Shown here: positions 19,273 to 27,395 of the stretch, one piece after another
How positions within the stretch are numbered: position 1 is the stretch's first letter
How the letters are laid out: each line of letters begins with the position of its first letter
Source: Anaerobacillus isosaccharinicus
GTDB lineage: Bacteria > Bacillota > Bacilli > Bacillales > Anaerobacillaceae
Assembly: GCF_001866075.3 (NCBI RefSeq)
Contig: NZ_CP063356.1
Coordinates: forward strand, 4,950,164-5,014,163
Length of the DNA: 64,000 nt
Direction: 5' to 3'
Notes under the pieces: generated by a model
The model's input: the letters and a program-made list of their open reading frames with translations, nothing else
Databases searched by the model: none
What the model was told of the DNA's origin: nothing
Program-made: the position numbers and the translations under genes

Positions 19273-19279
19273 AGTCTCT
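19273..19279. repeat. Right copy of 7-bp target-site duplication
   Basis: AGTCTCT, identical to 17454-17460. Removing the element and one copy would leave about 66 bp between the prsW stop and the TTG of the small zinc-ribbon gene. Confidence 0.9.
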
Positions 19280-19313
19280 ATAAATTATTTTCTCTATTTA
19301 TTTATACCCACTT

Positions 19314-19988
19314 CTAGTAAAGATTTTTCACGTTCTCGTCGTTTACCGTTTTTTTATTTGCTAGTTTAACTTTTTTTAATGCAAGCCACCATAAGAAAAT
19401 CATAAATGGTAACATCATATAGATCCAATATCGTTGTACATATAAAATATAATCGTAAATACCATGTAATACCCATGGTATGAGTAGCGAAAAAAACAAT
19501 AGCTTTCGTTGTTGCCGTTTTTCCCCAAACTTAGCCTTACCTAAATAATACCCCATAATGACGCCAAACAAGGCATGGCTTGAGACTGGGAGTAGGGCTC
19601 GAATAAAAGCTAGATCGACTCCGTAAGCGAGCAGAAAAAATACGTTCTCCATTGTAGCAAAACCTAATGATACACTGACTCCATAAACGATCCCATCGTA
19701 CGGATCATTAAACACAGCATGTTTATATACAGTATAAAATAAAATAAACCATTTAAAGAATTCTTCAAATAAAGCAGCAGAAATAAAAGCCTGTGACAAC
19801 GGACTTATTAGTAATCCTTCTTCTTGAAACGCATATTGAATGACAAGTATTGGAAATACCAATAAAACCCCAAAAATAAAGCTTCGAAACACCATCCCAA
19901 GTGGCTCAGAATTATAGTTATCTTTTAAATAAAAAAAACAAAGTAGAGCTAGACTAGGAGCTAAACTTGCAAAAATGATACTGATCAT
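19314..19988 (-). CDS. prsW: Intramembrane metalloprotease PrsW
   Basis: A 224-residue polytopic membrane protein with the PrsW motifs: ALFEEFFKWFILF (catalytic EE and FK), SLGFATMENVFF (E of motif 2) and SSHALFGVIMGYYLG (H of motif 3). In B. subtilis PrsW makes the first cut in anti-sigma factor RsiW to activate sigma W. It lies in the B. subtilis-like position near sleB and gudB. The insertion sequence sits 35 bp downstream of its stop. Confidence 0.93.
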   Translation of the reverse strand: MISIIFASLAPSLALLCFFYLKDNYNSEPLGMVFRSFIFGVLLVFPILVIQYAFQEEGLLISPLSQAFISAALFEEFFKWFILFYTVYKHAVFNDPYDGIVYGVSVSLGFATMENVFFLLAYGVDLAFIRALLPVSSHALFGVIMGYYLGKAKFGEKRQQRKLLFFSLLIPWVLHGIYDYILYVQRYWIYMMLPFMIFLWWLALKKVKLANKKTVNDENVKNLY

Positions 19989-20067
19989 TACAGCTAAATT
20001 TCCTCTCTATTTTCCTCTTTTTCTAATCGTATCATGTTTTGTTTTTAGATGAGAAGAAAAAAGTAAA

Positions 20068-20090
20068 AAACATAGAATTATCTATGTTTT
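20068..20090 (-). terminator. Terminator after ansA
   Basis: AAACATAG-ATAATT-CTATGTTT hairpin on the minus strand ending in TTTTTTAC, just downstream of the ansA stop. Confidence 0.8.
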
Positions 20091-20100
20091 TACGTAGGTT

Positions 20101-21066
20101 TTATTCAAACTTCTCTTTTATCTTTTCATTTGCTAATTCTAAGACCATTAATTTTATTCTTGCCTTCTTGCTATCTAGGTCCCCACCTAAAATGACGCCC
20201 GCTTTATACAAATCATAGGCACTACCTAAGTACTCGTAAGTTGGATAAACATACCCTTCTTCACTAGCTGTCGTAATAAGAATTGTAATCCCTTTATTTA
20301 ACGCTTCATTTATTGCGTCTGTCATTAAAGGGGATACTTGTCCCCTTCCTGTTCCCTCTAACACAATTCCAGAAACATTTGCAGCAATAGAGGCCCTGAT
20401 AAATTTATCATCAGCATTTAAATAACATTTAATAATGTCAACTGTAGGAATTTCTTTAGTCGCTTCTATTTTATAGAATTCACGTGTTGTAGGCTTTTGA
20501 TATAAATATACTTTATCGTTATCTATAATACCTAAATAACCAAAACCAAAGGCATTAAATCCTTGGATGTTTGAAGCGTGTTCTTTTTTCACATATTTAG
20601 CAGCGAAGATACGTTCATTAAAGACAACAACCGTTCCAACGCCTTTTAGTTGGTCATTACAAGCAGTATAAATTGCATGCCTTAAATTTATATAGGAATC
20701 GCTCCCTATTTCATCAGGTGCCCGCTGTGAACCAGTAATAACAATTGGGCGTTCGTCAGCAATAACTAAATCTAAGAAGTAAGCTGTTTCCTCTAGAGAA
20801 TCGGTACCATGAGTAAGAACGATTCCATTGACAGTATCATTCTCATAAATTTCCTCGATCTTTATTTTTACGTCTAACAAATCCTGAATTGAAATATGCA
20901 TACTTGGCTTTTGTAAAATCGAAATTACTTCCACTTCTATATCATTTGGGATTCCACATATTTTTGCTAATTCGTTTCCTGTTAGTTCCCCTGCAACAAG
21001 CCTACCTTCTTTATTTGGTTTACTTGCAATTGTACCTCCAGTAGTTAATAACACGACTTTCTTCAT
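20101..21066 (-). CDS. ansA: Type I L-asparaginase
   Basis: A 321-residue cytoplasmic-type asparaginase hydrolysing L-asparagine to aspartate and ammonia. Both catalytic threonine signatures are visible: LLTTGGTIASK at the N terminus and IVLTHGTDSLEETAYFLDL near residue 85. ITGSQR and the EGTGRG region are also family features. No signal peptide is present. It appears to be a single-gene unit with its own terminator, between prsW and gudB. Confidence 0.93.
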   Translation of the reverse strand: MKKVVLLTTGGTIASKPNKEGRLVAGELTGNELAKICGIPNDIEVEVISILQKPSMHISIQDLLDVKIKIEEIYENDTVNGIVLTHGTDSLEETAYFLDLVIADERPIVITGSQRAPDEIGSDSYINLRHAIYTACNDQLKGVGTVVVFNERIFAAKYVKKEHASNIQGFNAFGFGYLGIIDNDKVYLYQKPTTREFYKIEATKEIPTVDIIKCYLNADDKFIRASIAANVSGIVLEGTGRGQVSPLMTDAINEALNKGITILITTASEEGYVYPTYEYLGSAYDLYKAGVILGGDLDSKKARIKLMVLELANEKIKEKFE

Positions 21067-21144
21067 TCACTTCACAACCTCTTTTTATGAGTTTCATTTC
21101 CAATTATAGCAAAGAGTGTAAACAAGGTAAATTTTAGCCAAAAA

Positions 21145-21168
21145 AGAGACCGCCAAAATGAGCAGTCT
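21145..21168 (-). terminator. Terminator after gudB
   Basis: GAGACTGC ... GCGGTCTC stem with one wobble pair and a TTTTTT tail on the minus strand, about 55 bases after the gudB stop. Confidence 0.85.
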
Positions 21169-21222
21169 CGTCTCTATTTAACTTTAAAAACTCTAAGAAG
21201 CCGAGTTTCTAATGCTTTAAAA

Positions 21223-22488
21223 TTAAATCCAGCCTCTGAAACGTGAAGCTTCTGCCATTTTACGTACTCCAACCATGTAAGCAGCTAAGCGCATATCAAC
21301 CTTACGAGACTCTGAAAGGCGGTAAACATTTTCGAATGATGTAACCATTACTTTCTCTAACTTTGTCTCCACTTCTTCTTCTGTCCAATAGAAGCCTTGA
21401 TTATTTTGCACCCATTCAAAATAGGATACTGTTACTCCGCCAGCACTAGCTAATACATCAGGTACAAGAAGAATGCCACGCTCAGTTAATACCTTTGTTG
21501 CTTCTAATGTCGTTGGGCCATTTGCAGCTTCAACAACAATGCTAGCTTTTATGTTGTGAACATTATCTTCTGTAATTTGATTTTCAATCGCTGCTGGTAC
21601 TAAAATGTCACAATCTAATTCTAAAAGTTCTTTATTAGAAATTGTATCTTTAAATAGCTTTGTTACTGTCCCAAAGCTATCGCGACGATCTAGTAAGTAC
21701 TCAATATCCAAACCTTCAGGATCGTGAAGCGCACCATAAGCATCTGAAATCCCAATTACTTTAGCACCAGCATCGTGCATGAACTTCGCTAAAAAGCTTC
21801 CAGCATTTCCGAAACCTTGAATGACTACGCGGGCTCCTTCAATGGAAATCCCTTTCTTTTTAGCTGCTTCTCTAATACAAATTGTTACACCTTTTGCAGT
21901 TGCACTCTCTCTACCGTGAGAACCACCTAATACAATAGGCTTTCCAGTAATAAATCCTGGTGAATCAAATTCTTTAATTCTGCTATATTCATCCATCATC
22001 CAAGCCATAATCTGCGAGTTCGTGAAAACGTCTGGTGCTGGAATATCTTTTGTAGGCCCTACGATTTGGCTTATAGCTCGTACATAACCACGGCTTAAGC
22101 GTTCCAATTCTCTAAATGACATTTCACGTGGATCACAAATAATTCCACCTTTACCACCGCCATATGGTAAATCAACAATTCCAGCTTTTAAACTCATCCA
22201 AATCGAAAGAGCTTTCACTTCAACTTCTGTAACATCGGGATGGAAACGAACGCCACCTTTTGTAGGACCGACAGCATCATTATGTTGGGCACGATAGCCA
22301 GTAAATACTTTCGTTGAATCGTCATCCATCCGAACCGGAATTCGAACTGTTAGCATTCTTAGGGGCTCTTTCATTAATTCATATACTTCATCTGAGTAAC
22401 CTAGCTTATCTAGTGCCAGTTTAATAACAGTTTGTGTTGATTGTAAAACGTCGTTTGATTCATGATTTTTATTAGTGTTGCTTCCCAT
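21223..22488 (-). CDS. gudB: NAD-linked glutamate dehydrogenase
   Basis: Oxidatively deaminates glutamate to 2-oxoglutarate. The 421-residue protein shows GPTKGGVRFHP, DLPYGGGKGGI (catalytic Lys), PAPDVFTNSQ, QGFGNAGSFLAKF (NAD-binding turn) and VEAANGPTT, closely matching B. subtilis GudB/RocG. The upstream GTG/TTG frame is rejected in favour of the ATG at 2248x (MGSNTN), five bases after GAGGTGA. The next gene upstream in the ordered map, mecB, matches the gudB-ypbH neighbourhood. No inactivating 9-bp duplication of the type known in laboratory B. subtilis gudB is seen. Confidence 0.95.
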   Translation of the reverse strand: MGSNTNKNHESNDVLQSTQTVIKLALDKLGYSDEVYELMKEPLRMLTVRIPVRMDDDSTKVFTGYRAQHNDAVGPTKGGVRFHPDVTEVEVKALSIWMSLKAGIVDLPYGGGKGGIICDPREMSFRELERLSRGYVRAISQIVGPTKDIPAPDVFTNSQIMAWMMDEYSRIKEFDSPGFITGKPIVLGGSHGRESATAKGVTICIREAAKKKGISIEGARVVIQGFGNAGSFLAKFMHDAGAKVIGISDAYGALHDPEGLDIEYLLDRRDSFGTVTKLFKDTISNKELLELDCDILVPAAIENQITEDNVHNIKASIVVEAANGPTTLEATKVLTERGILLVPDVLASAGGVTVSYFEWVQNNQGFYWTEEEVETKLEKVMVTSFENVYRLSESRKVDMRLAAYMVGVRKMAEASRFRGWI

Positions 22489-22531
22489 GATTTTCACCTC
22501 AAAATTTTTTCTCTATCTACATTTTTTTATA

Positions 22532-22545
22532 TGAAAGCACTTACA
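22532..22545. promoter_or_regulatory. cre-like site upstream of gudB
   Basis: TGAAAGCACTTACA matches the CcpA operator pattern TGNAANCGNWNNCA at all fixed positions but one (A for G in the central CG). It lies about 45 bp upstream of the gudB start, near a possible -10 TATACT. Carbon control of glutamate catabolism is known for rocG; here it is only suggested. Confidence 0.4.
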
Positions 22546-22668
22546 AGTATACTATAAAGAATTACGACCAGTTTTTCCACTATACTTTCACATTTTTAAA
22601 AAATATTTTTTACGTTTTCCTCTTTACATTTTTGTTATTTATGCTTTGTAAAAGAAGTTAGGAAAAAA

Positions 22669-22696
22669 GGTAGCTCATTTTGATGAATGAGATACC
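22669..22696 (-). terminator. Terminator after ddl
   Basis: GGTATCTCATT ... AATGAGCTACC stem with one mismatch followed by TTTTTTCC on the minus strand, directly after the ddl stop. Confidence 0.88.
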
Positions 22697-22712
22697 TCTT
22701 CTCCCTTTGTTA

Positions 22713-23636
22713 TTACTTTTTCATAGAAAGTTCTACTAACGTTTCAATCATATCTTCATAAGATAATCCAATTTCCCTTGCTGCATCAGGGTAAAGGCTT
22801 GTTGGGGTCATACCTGGTAATGTATTCACTTCAAGTATAACTGGATTACCACCATCTTTTGGAACAATAAAGTCAACTCTTGAGTAAACGTCACAACCTA
22901 ATGCTTCATGTGCTAGTACTGATTGCTCTTGTAATAAGTTCGTCATCTCATCACTCACTCTAGCTGGTACGATATGCTCACTCATCCCTGGTGCATATTT
23001 CGACTCATAGTCGTAGTAAGCGTTTTTAGGAACAATTTCTACGATTGGCAACGCTTTGGCATTCCCTTTATTTCCCATTACCGCAACAGTTACTTCTTGA
23101 CCAGAAATAAATTCTTCAAGGAGAACGACATCATCGTGATTAAATGCCGCGTCGATCCCACCGATAAGTTCCGCTTCATTTTGAGCTATTGTTAGGCCAA
23201 TTGTAGACCCTTCATGATTTGGCTTTACAACAACCGGATACGTTAATTCGTGAGAAAAACTCTCTTTGATAAAGGAATGTTTTTCAACGAGCTTTTCTTT
23301 AGCAACCCGAATCCCTTTTAAAGCAAACATTTTTTTAGATCTGGCCTTATCCATTGCTAAGGCTGAGCCAAGAACATTAGATCCCACATATGGAATTTTT
23401 AATAAATCTAATAACCCCTGAACTCTGCCATCTTCTCCAAGACGCCCGTGTAAACCTATGAAGAATAAATCTACATCCAAATTCATTATTTGAAGCAGAC
23501 ACTCTTTCGTCCCTCTGAAATCTATACCGATAACATCATGGTTCTTTTTCTTTAATGCTTCTATAATTCCTTTTCCGCTAGATAACGATACTTCTCTTTC
23601 TGCAGATGTACCACCATAAAGCACACAAATTTTCAT
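22713..23636 (-). CDS. ddl: D-alanine--D-alanine ligase
   Basis: Joins two D-alanines for peptidoglycan. The ATP-grasp motifs are visible: VLYGGTSAEREVSLSSG at the N terminus, HGRLGEDGRVQGLL, VVKPNHEGSTIGLT and EVNTLPGMTPTSLYP (Mg/ATP site). The 307-residue length matches the short DdlB-like class, not the longer B. subtilis Ddl. A TTG three codons upstream is less likely than the ATG at 23636. It stands alone with its own terminator. Confidence 0.95.
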   Translation of the reverse strand: MKICVLYGGTSAEREVSLSSGKGIIEALKKKNHDVIGIDFRGTKECLLQIMNLDVDLFFIGLHGRLGEDGRVQGLLDLLKIPYVGSNVLGSALAMDKARSKKMFALKGIRVAKEKLVEKHSFIKESFSHELTYPVVVKPNHEGSTIGLTIAQNEAELIGGIDAAFNHDDVVLLEEFISGQEVTVAVMGNKGNAKALPIVEIVPKNAYYDYESKYAPGMSEHIVPARVSDEMTNLLQEQSVLAHEALGCDVYSRVDFIVPKDGGNPVILEVNTLPGMTPTSLYPDAAREIGLSYEDMIETLVELSMKK

Positions 23637-23879
23637 TGCTATCAATCACTCCCACAACAGATTATGTAAAATAGTATATTCGCCTAAAGCGAAATTGTGT
23701 CTTTATTCATACATTAGAAGCGTATTAATTTTTCAAAAAATTAAAGCGTACTAAGCATAAAACGACAGTGCACTCATAGATATGGCATCAGAATTCATAA
23801 TTCCATATGTTTTAATCATTATTCTACTTTATGATATCATTGTACCTCGAAAAATCAATTAGAGACTTCTGCAAAACAG

Positions 23880-23904
23880 AAAAAACCTCTAGTTGAGGTT
23901 TTTT
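23880..23904. terminator. Terminator after mecB
   Basis: Perfect AAAAAACCTC-TAGTT-GAGGTTTTTT hairpin just past the mecB stop; symmetrical, so active in either direction. Confidence 0.9.
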
Positions 23905-23910
23905 GGGACT

Positions 23911-24504
23911 TTATTTATGAAAGTTTTGGTAAATACGTTCGATAGCGTTTTCGCTGATAATTTCTTTCGCATATTCAATTAGTCGAAAAATAGTAATCGT
24001 CGATGGATTGCCGTACTCAGATAAAAGGGCAATAAACGCATCCATATCAATACCGTATAAATCTTTTTCTTCAAAGGTTAAAAAATAATGATCTTCAAAG
24101 TGAAGTAATCTTCCCGATGGAACACCAAAACTTATAAGTCTAGGTGCAAGTGAGATAACATCTTCAATGTTTTTAAATTCATATATTATTTCTTCACTTT
24201 CATCTAGCGTCACTTGCATCTCGATAAAACCATCATCAAACTCTTCTTCTATTTCATCATCTTTTTTTGATTTAGTGACGATTATAACCATGCCTTGAGC
24301 TGGTAAAGAAAACACTTCGATTGCAATGGGGCCATTTGCCTCGAAACCTAATTCATCGCTAGCTTCTAGCATCATATCACGAAATAGTTGATGCACCTTT
24401 GGTATGTCTTGCCACATTTCTTCCTTAGTAATTCCACGTTCACTGAGATCATCAAAGGTAAGAAAAATTTTTATTTTATCGTAATTAAGCCTCTCTAAGC
24501 GCAT
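23911..24504 (-). CDS. mecB: Adaptor protein MecB (YpbH), MecA family
   Basis: A 197-residue adaptor that delivers substrates to the ClpC-ClpP protease. The N-terminal substrate-binding domain MRLERLNYDKIKIFLTFDDL and the acidic linker (SKKDDEIEEEFDDGFIEMQ) are typical; the C-terminal domain binds ClpC. It matches B. subtilis YpbH rather than MecA in detail and in position beside gudB. Strong SD AGGAGGGGA. A possible promoter with -35 TTGACA at 24664-24669 lies upstream. Targets in this organism are unknown. Confidence 0.88.
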   Translation of the reverse strand: MRLERLNYDKIKIFLTFDDLSERGITKEEMWQDIPKVHQLFRDMMLEASDELGFEANGPIAIEVFSLPAQGMVIIVTKSKKDDEIEEEFDDGFIEMQVTLDESEEIIYEFKNIEDVISLAPRLISFGVPSGRLLHFEDHYFLTFEEKDLYGIDMDAFIALLSEYGNPSTITIFRLIEYAKEIISENAIERIYQNFHK

Positions 24505-24694
24505 ATTATTTCCCCTCCTTTTTACACAGATAGAAAATCTTCAAAAAGAAAGATATCTACGTTTTTTATCCTTAAGCGAAGTTTTTCTCATTTGAATTAA
24601 CTCTATATTTTTTCGTTAATTTACTTATCTTTGTTATGGGTAATATTAAGATATGAAAAAAGATGTCAATAGGTTCATTTAAATTAACACCAAT

Positions 24695-25615
24695 TTAAAT
24701 GACATTTCCCTTTGTTAGCCTTTCTTTCAACCAAACGTCCCAATCATTAGTTGTATCTCCAACAAGGTATTGACTAAATTCTTCTTTTTTCCGCTTCGGT
24801 AAATGTGTAGTAGCTTTACCACCTATCCCAATATTCAACGTTGGCAAAAACTGCTCTAGATCACGAATAACTGCTAAAGTTTCCGTTAAATTTTGCGAAA
24901 TCGTGCAAGATAAAAATAAAAATTTAGCAGCAACCTCGTTTACAACAAGCTTTAAGTCTTCAGTTGGGATACCTGTCCCTAAGTAAATGACTTCAAAGCC
25001 TTTTCTTCGTAAATATAAAGTAAAGATTAATAAGCCAAGTTCATGGCGTTCACTTGGGCCACAAACAGCAATAACTTTTGGCAAAAGAGGATCAATTTGA
25101 AGGTTATTAAAAATCATGCCAACTCTTGTTCTTAAAAATTGCGACGCATAATGCTCATGGGCTACAACAATTTCATTTTGCTCCCACAAATCACCGATCT
25201 CAATTAATACAGGTCCAATAATTTCAATTAAGACTTTTTCAACAGTAAAAATACTAAATGCTTCGTCTAATATATGATTTGCTTTTGATCCTTGAAAGCT
25301 CAATAAGCTCCCCTTTAATTCATTGGCAAACTTTTGAAGTCTATTCGTATATTGGGTTTCCACTTGTGCATCTAAATTGACACTACCCTTTTCTAGGAGT
25401 CCAACAGCTTGTCCAATCGTAAAACCTTTATTTACTTTATCAATTAACCAACGTAATATGGCCACATGTTCGTCAGAATATAAACGATGGCCAGAATCGT
25501 TTCGAATTGGTTCAATAATATTATATCTTCGTTCCCAAGCCCTTAGTGTCCCAGGTTGGATTCCTAGCATATTTGAAATTGCTTTAATGTTGTATTTTGC
25601 TATGTCATTTGCCAT
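24695..25615 (-). CDS. CarH-like MerR regulator with B12-binding domain
   Basis: A 306-residue regulator. Residues about 5-75 form a MerR helix-turn-helix (IKAISNMLGIQPGTLRAWERR). The middle is a helical B12-cap domain with LWEQNEIVVAHEH, an exact Wx9EH motif known from CarH photoreceptors, and the C-terminal B12-binding domain has SERHELG (ExHxxG) and GIGGKA. CarH uses adenosylcobalamin to repress genes in the dark. The residue after the motif Trp is Glu, not the His used in light-adapted TtCarH. The ATG follows GGGGGCTAACTTT. The target is unknown; self-regulation is likely. Confidence 0.85.
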   Translation of the reverse strand: MANDIAKYNIKAISNMLGIQPGTLRAWERRYNIIEPIRNDSGHRLYSDEHVAILRWLIDKVNKGFTIGQAVGLLEKGSVNLDAQVETQYTNRLQKFANELKGSLLSFQGSKANHILDEAFSIFTVEKVLIEIIGPVLIEIGDLWEQNEIVVAHEHYASQFLRTRVGMIFNNLQIDPLLPKVIAVCGPSERHELGLLIFTLYLRRKGFEVIYLGTGIPTEDLKLVVNEVAAKFLFLSCTISQNLTETLAVIRDLEQFLPTLNIGIGGKATTHLPKRKKEEFSQYLVGDTTNDWDVWLKERLTKGNVI

Positions 25616-25645
25616 AAAGTTAGCCCCCAAACACTTTTAAAACGA

Positions 25646-25670
25646 TACTAATTATTAATTAATATTAGTA
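25646..25670. repeat. Inverted repeat overlapping the -10 of the CarH-like gene
   Basis: TACTAAT ... ATTAGTA arms separated by 11 A/T bases. One arm overlaps the proposed -10, making it a candidate second operator. Confidence 0.5.
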
Positions 25671-25696
25671 TAAACACAAAATGGACTTTGTGTAAA
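25667..25696 (-). promoter_or_regulatory. Promoter with MerR-type operator for the CarH-like gene
   Basis: On the minus strand, -35 TTTACA (25691-25696) and -10 TATACT (25667-25672) are separated by 18 bp. The spacer region holds the inverted repeat ACACAAA-N6-TTTGTGT (25674-25693). An operator between the -35 and -10 boxes with a lengthened spacer is the usual MerR-family arrangement, suggesting that the regulator controls its own gene. Confidence 0.65.
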
Positions 25697-25723
25697 ATTT
25701 GTATAACCTTTGTTAAATGGAAG

Positions 25724-26488
25724 CTATTCTTTTCTTAGTGTTATAACATGAACCTCAGCAGGTGCACCTAGTCGAAGCGGAAGCCTAGTCGTTCCATATC
25801 CATTACTTACGAGCATATATAAGTCTCTTTTTAACATTACTAAGCCTGCTTTTTCAGTAAGGCCAAAGCCAAATAATCTTATTTGGCCACCGTGAGTATG
25901 CCCACTAAGAATTAGCTTAATTCGATGATTTTCATGAATTTTCTTTTTAATATCTGGATTATGACTAACTAAAATTTGAAAGTTATTTTCACACCCTTTC
26001 AAAGCTTTTTCAAGATCATCAAAACGGTGTCCATAATCATCAACACCTATTAAAAAAATCGATTCGTTATTCCTTTTTATCTCCATAGAGTTGTTTACTA
26101 AAAGAAACACGCCCTCTTGCTTTAACAAATTTTCTAGTTTCAAATGATCAATTTCATAATCATTGTTTCCCCAAACAAAATAAGTAGGCGCAACGGCTGA
26201 TAGGGATTTTATATTTTTTTCGATTTTGGAAAAAGAAACTCCTTTTTCCGCTAAATCTCCACCAATAATAACGACATCTACATCACCTTTTATTTTGTTT
26301 AAGATGGTCTCACTAACTTCACGGTGATGAATATCAGAAATAAAAAAAAGCTTCATTCCAGAAAACTGGTTTGGAAAGCTAGAAAATGATAGCTCTGTGT
26401 AAGAAATTTTATTTTTACGTCCTTCAAACCACATATACAATAAGATAGTGAACATAAGTGCTCCGATAAAAGCAAATAAGACAACCAT
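25724..26488 (-). CDS. ypbG: Membrane-anchored metallophosphoesterase (YpbG)
   Basis: A 254-residue protein: one N-terminal membrane segment (about 2-20), then a calcineurin-like phosphoesterase domain with FISDIHHRE (D-x-H), VIIGGDLAEKG (GD), VWGNNDYE (GNND variant of GNHD), LVSHNPD and LSGHTHGGQIRLFG (GHxH). The domain faces either side of the membrane; substrate unknown. It matches B. subtilis YpbG in size and position. Start ATG after GGAGGAGAAGGGA. It follows the small membrane-protein gene by 20 bp, probably as one transcript. Confidence 0.88.
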   Translation of the reverse strand: MVVLFAFIGALMFTILLYMWFEGRKNKISYTELSFSSFPNQFSGMKLFFISDIHHREVSETILNKIKGDVDVVIIGGDLAEKGVSFSKIEKNIKSLSAVAPTYFVWGNNDYEIDHLKLENLLKQEGVFLLVNNSMEIKRNNESIFLIGVDDYGHRFDDLEKALKGCENNFQILVSHNPDIKKKIHENHRIKLILSGHTHGGQIRLFGFGLTEKAGLVMLKRDLYMLVSNGYGTTRLPLRLGAPAEVHVITLRKE

Positions 26489-26508
26489 TCCCTTCTCCTC
26501 CCTGCTCT

Positions 26509-26889
26509 CTAGTTGTTAAAATGACGGTTTTTCCGTTGGATATTAGCATCCATTATACCATAGAAAAGAGAAAACCCTACTGCAGCGCCTGTAATAACAA
26601 GACTTTCAAAGCTTACTATAAAAAATTGTAAGACAACAACAATAACCCATGGTAATTCTTTTTTCATTGTACTGTTTTTCACCACTTGTTCACAAATAGT
26701 TTTGATCACTCTTGCGATTGCCAAAAAGCCGATTGTAAAAAGGAAGATTGCCCCAAACCATTTAAAAGGACTGAATATTAATGTTTGCCAAACTGCTCCT
26801 GCAGTAAAACTTTCAAAAGTAGGAAACATATTAGTGGATAATTTTAAACACCAAAAACCTATGATTAAGAACAGAATTCGTTTTTTCAC
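26509..26889 (-). CDS. Hypothetical three-pass membrane protein
   Basis: A 126-residue protein with hydrophobic segments at about 3-22, 40-62 and 80-110 and a basic C terminus (NIQRKNRHFNN). Start GTG with AAGGAG at seven bases. No family recognised. It lies immediately upstream of ypbG and is probably co-transcribed. Confidence 0.7.
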   Translation of the reverse strand: MKKRILFLIIGFWCLKLSTNMFPTFESFTAGAVWQTLIFSPFKWFGAIFLFTIGFLAIARVIKTICEQVVKNSTMKKELPWVIVVVLQFFIVSFESLVITGAAVGFSLFYGIMDANIQRKNRHFNN

Positions 26890-27073
26890 TATAACACTCC
26901 TTTAACTACGATTAAACAAACTGTTACTATGTTATTCCTATAGTTATTACTTCATTATAGTTATTGAATCAAAAATTGTTAAAAATATCGAAATGTAAGT
27001 AGATCATTTTACAGTATAGAAATCTAGCCCAAAGTTAAAATAACAATGAGCATACTAGAAAGGAGTCTTTATT

Positions 27074-27211
27074 ATGAAGGAATTTCAAATTGAGGATATA
27101 CGAAATAATAAAGAAATTATCGAAGAGATCACATTGCTAGAGAAGAAAATTGAAGAACAACTGGGGAAACATGTAGCGTTAATTGCCTATACAGAAGAAG
27201 AAATAAACTAA
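27074..27211 (+). CDS. Small acidic hypothetical protein (45 aa)
   Basis: A 45-residue charged protein (MKEFQIEDIRNNKEIIEEIT, then a helical Glu/Lys stretch, ending TEEEIN) with AAGGAG ten bases before the ATG. It is on the plus strand between two minus-strand genes. The predicted helix has heptad-like hydrophobic spacing. No family is recognised; the ribosome binding site and codon use are the only support. Confidence 0.6.
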   Translation: MKEFQIEDIRNNKEIIEEITLLEKKIEEQLGKHVALIAYTEEEIN

Positions 27212-27268
27212 TCTAATCTTCCATTTGAGGTGTTTATTTGTTCTATGATGAGTGATCAACGAAAAAAA

Positions 27269-27383
27269 GGGGACTCATAAGTGTTGCTCGCCTCAAGTTG
27301 TTACTATATAAAGAGAGAAGTGAAATTTTCTCATTCTATATATCACACTTGAGATGACTGACACTTTTGCTTTGAGTCACCCT
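27269..27383 (-). terminator. Long segmented hairpin after fhs, terminator-like
   Basis: On the minus strand, five paired blocks are arranged symmetrically: GGG-GACTC with GAGTC-CCC, AGTGT with ACACT, CTCAAGT with ACTTGAG, TATATA with TATATA, and GAGAA with TTCTC at the centre. The outer stem is followed by TTTTTTT. It lies 13 bp after the fhs stop and can act as a terminator, but it is much longer than usual. Confidence 0.7.
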
Positions 27384-27395
27384 CTGTTTTAATTT

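Noticed and set aside
23730-23765. AT-rich inverted repeat TTAATTTTT ... AAAAATTAA in the ddl leader
   Set aside because: Very A/T-rich and short; a chance palindrome in an AT-rich promoter region is as likely.
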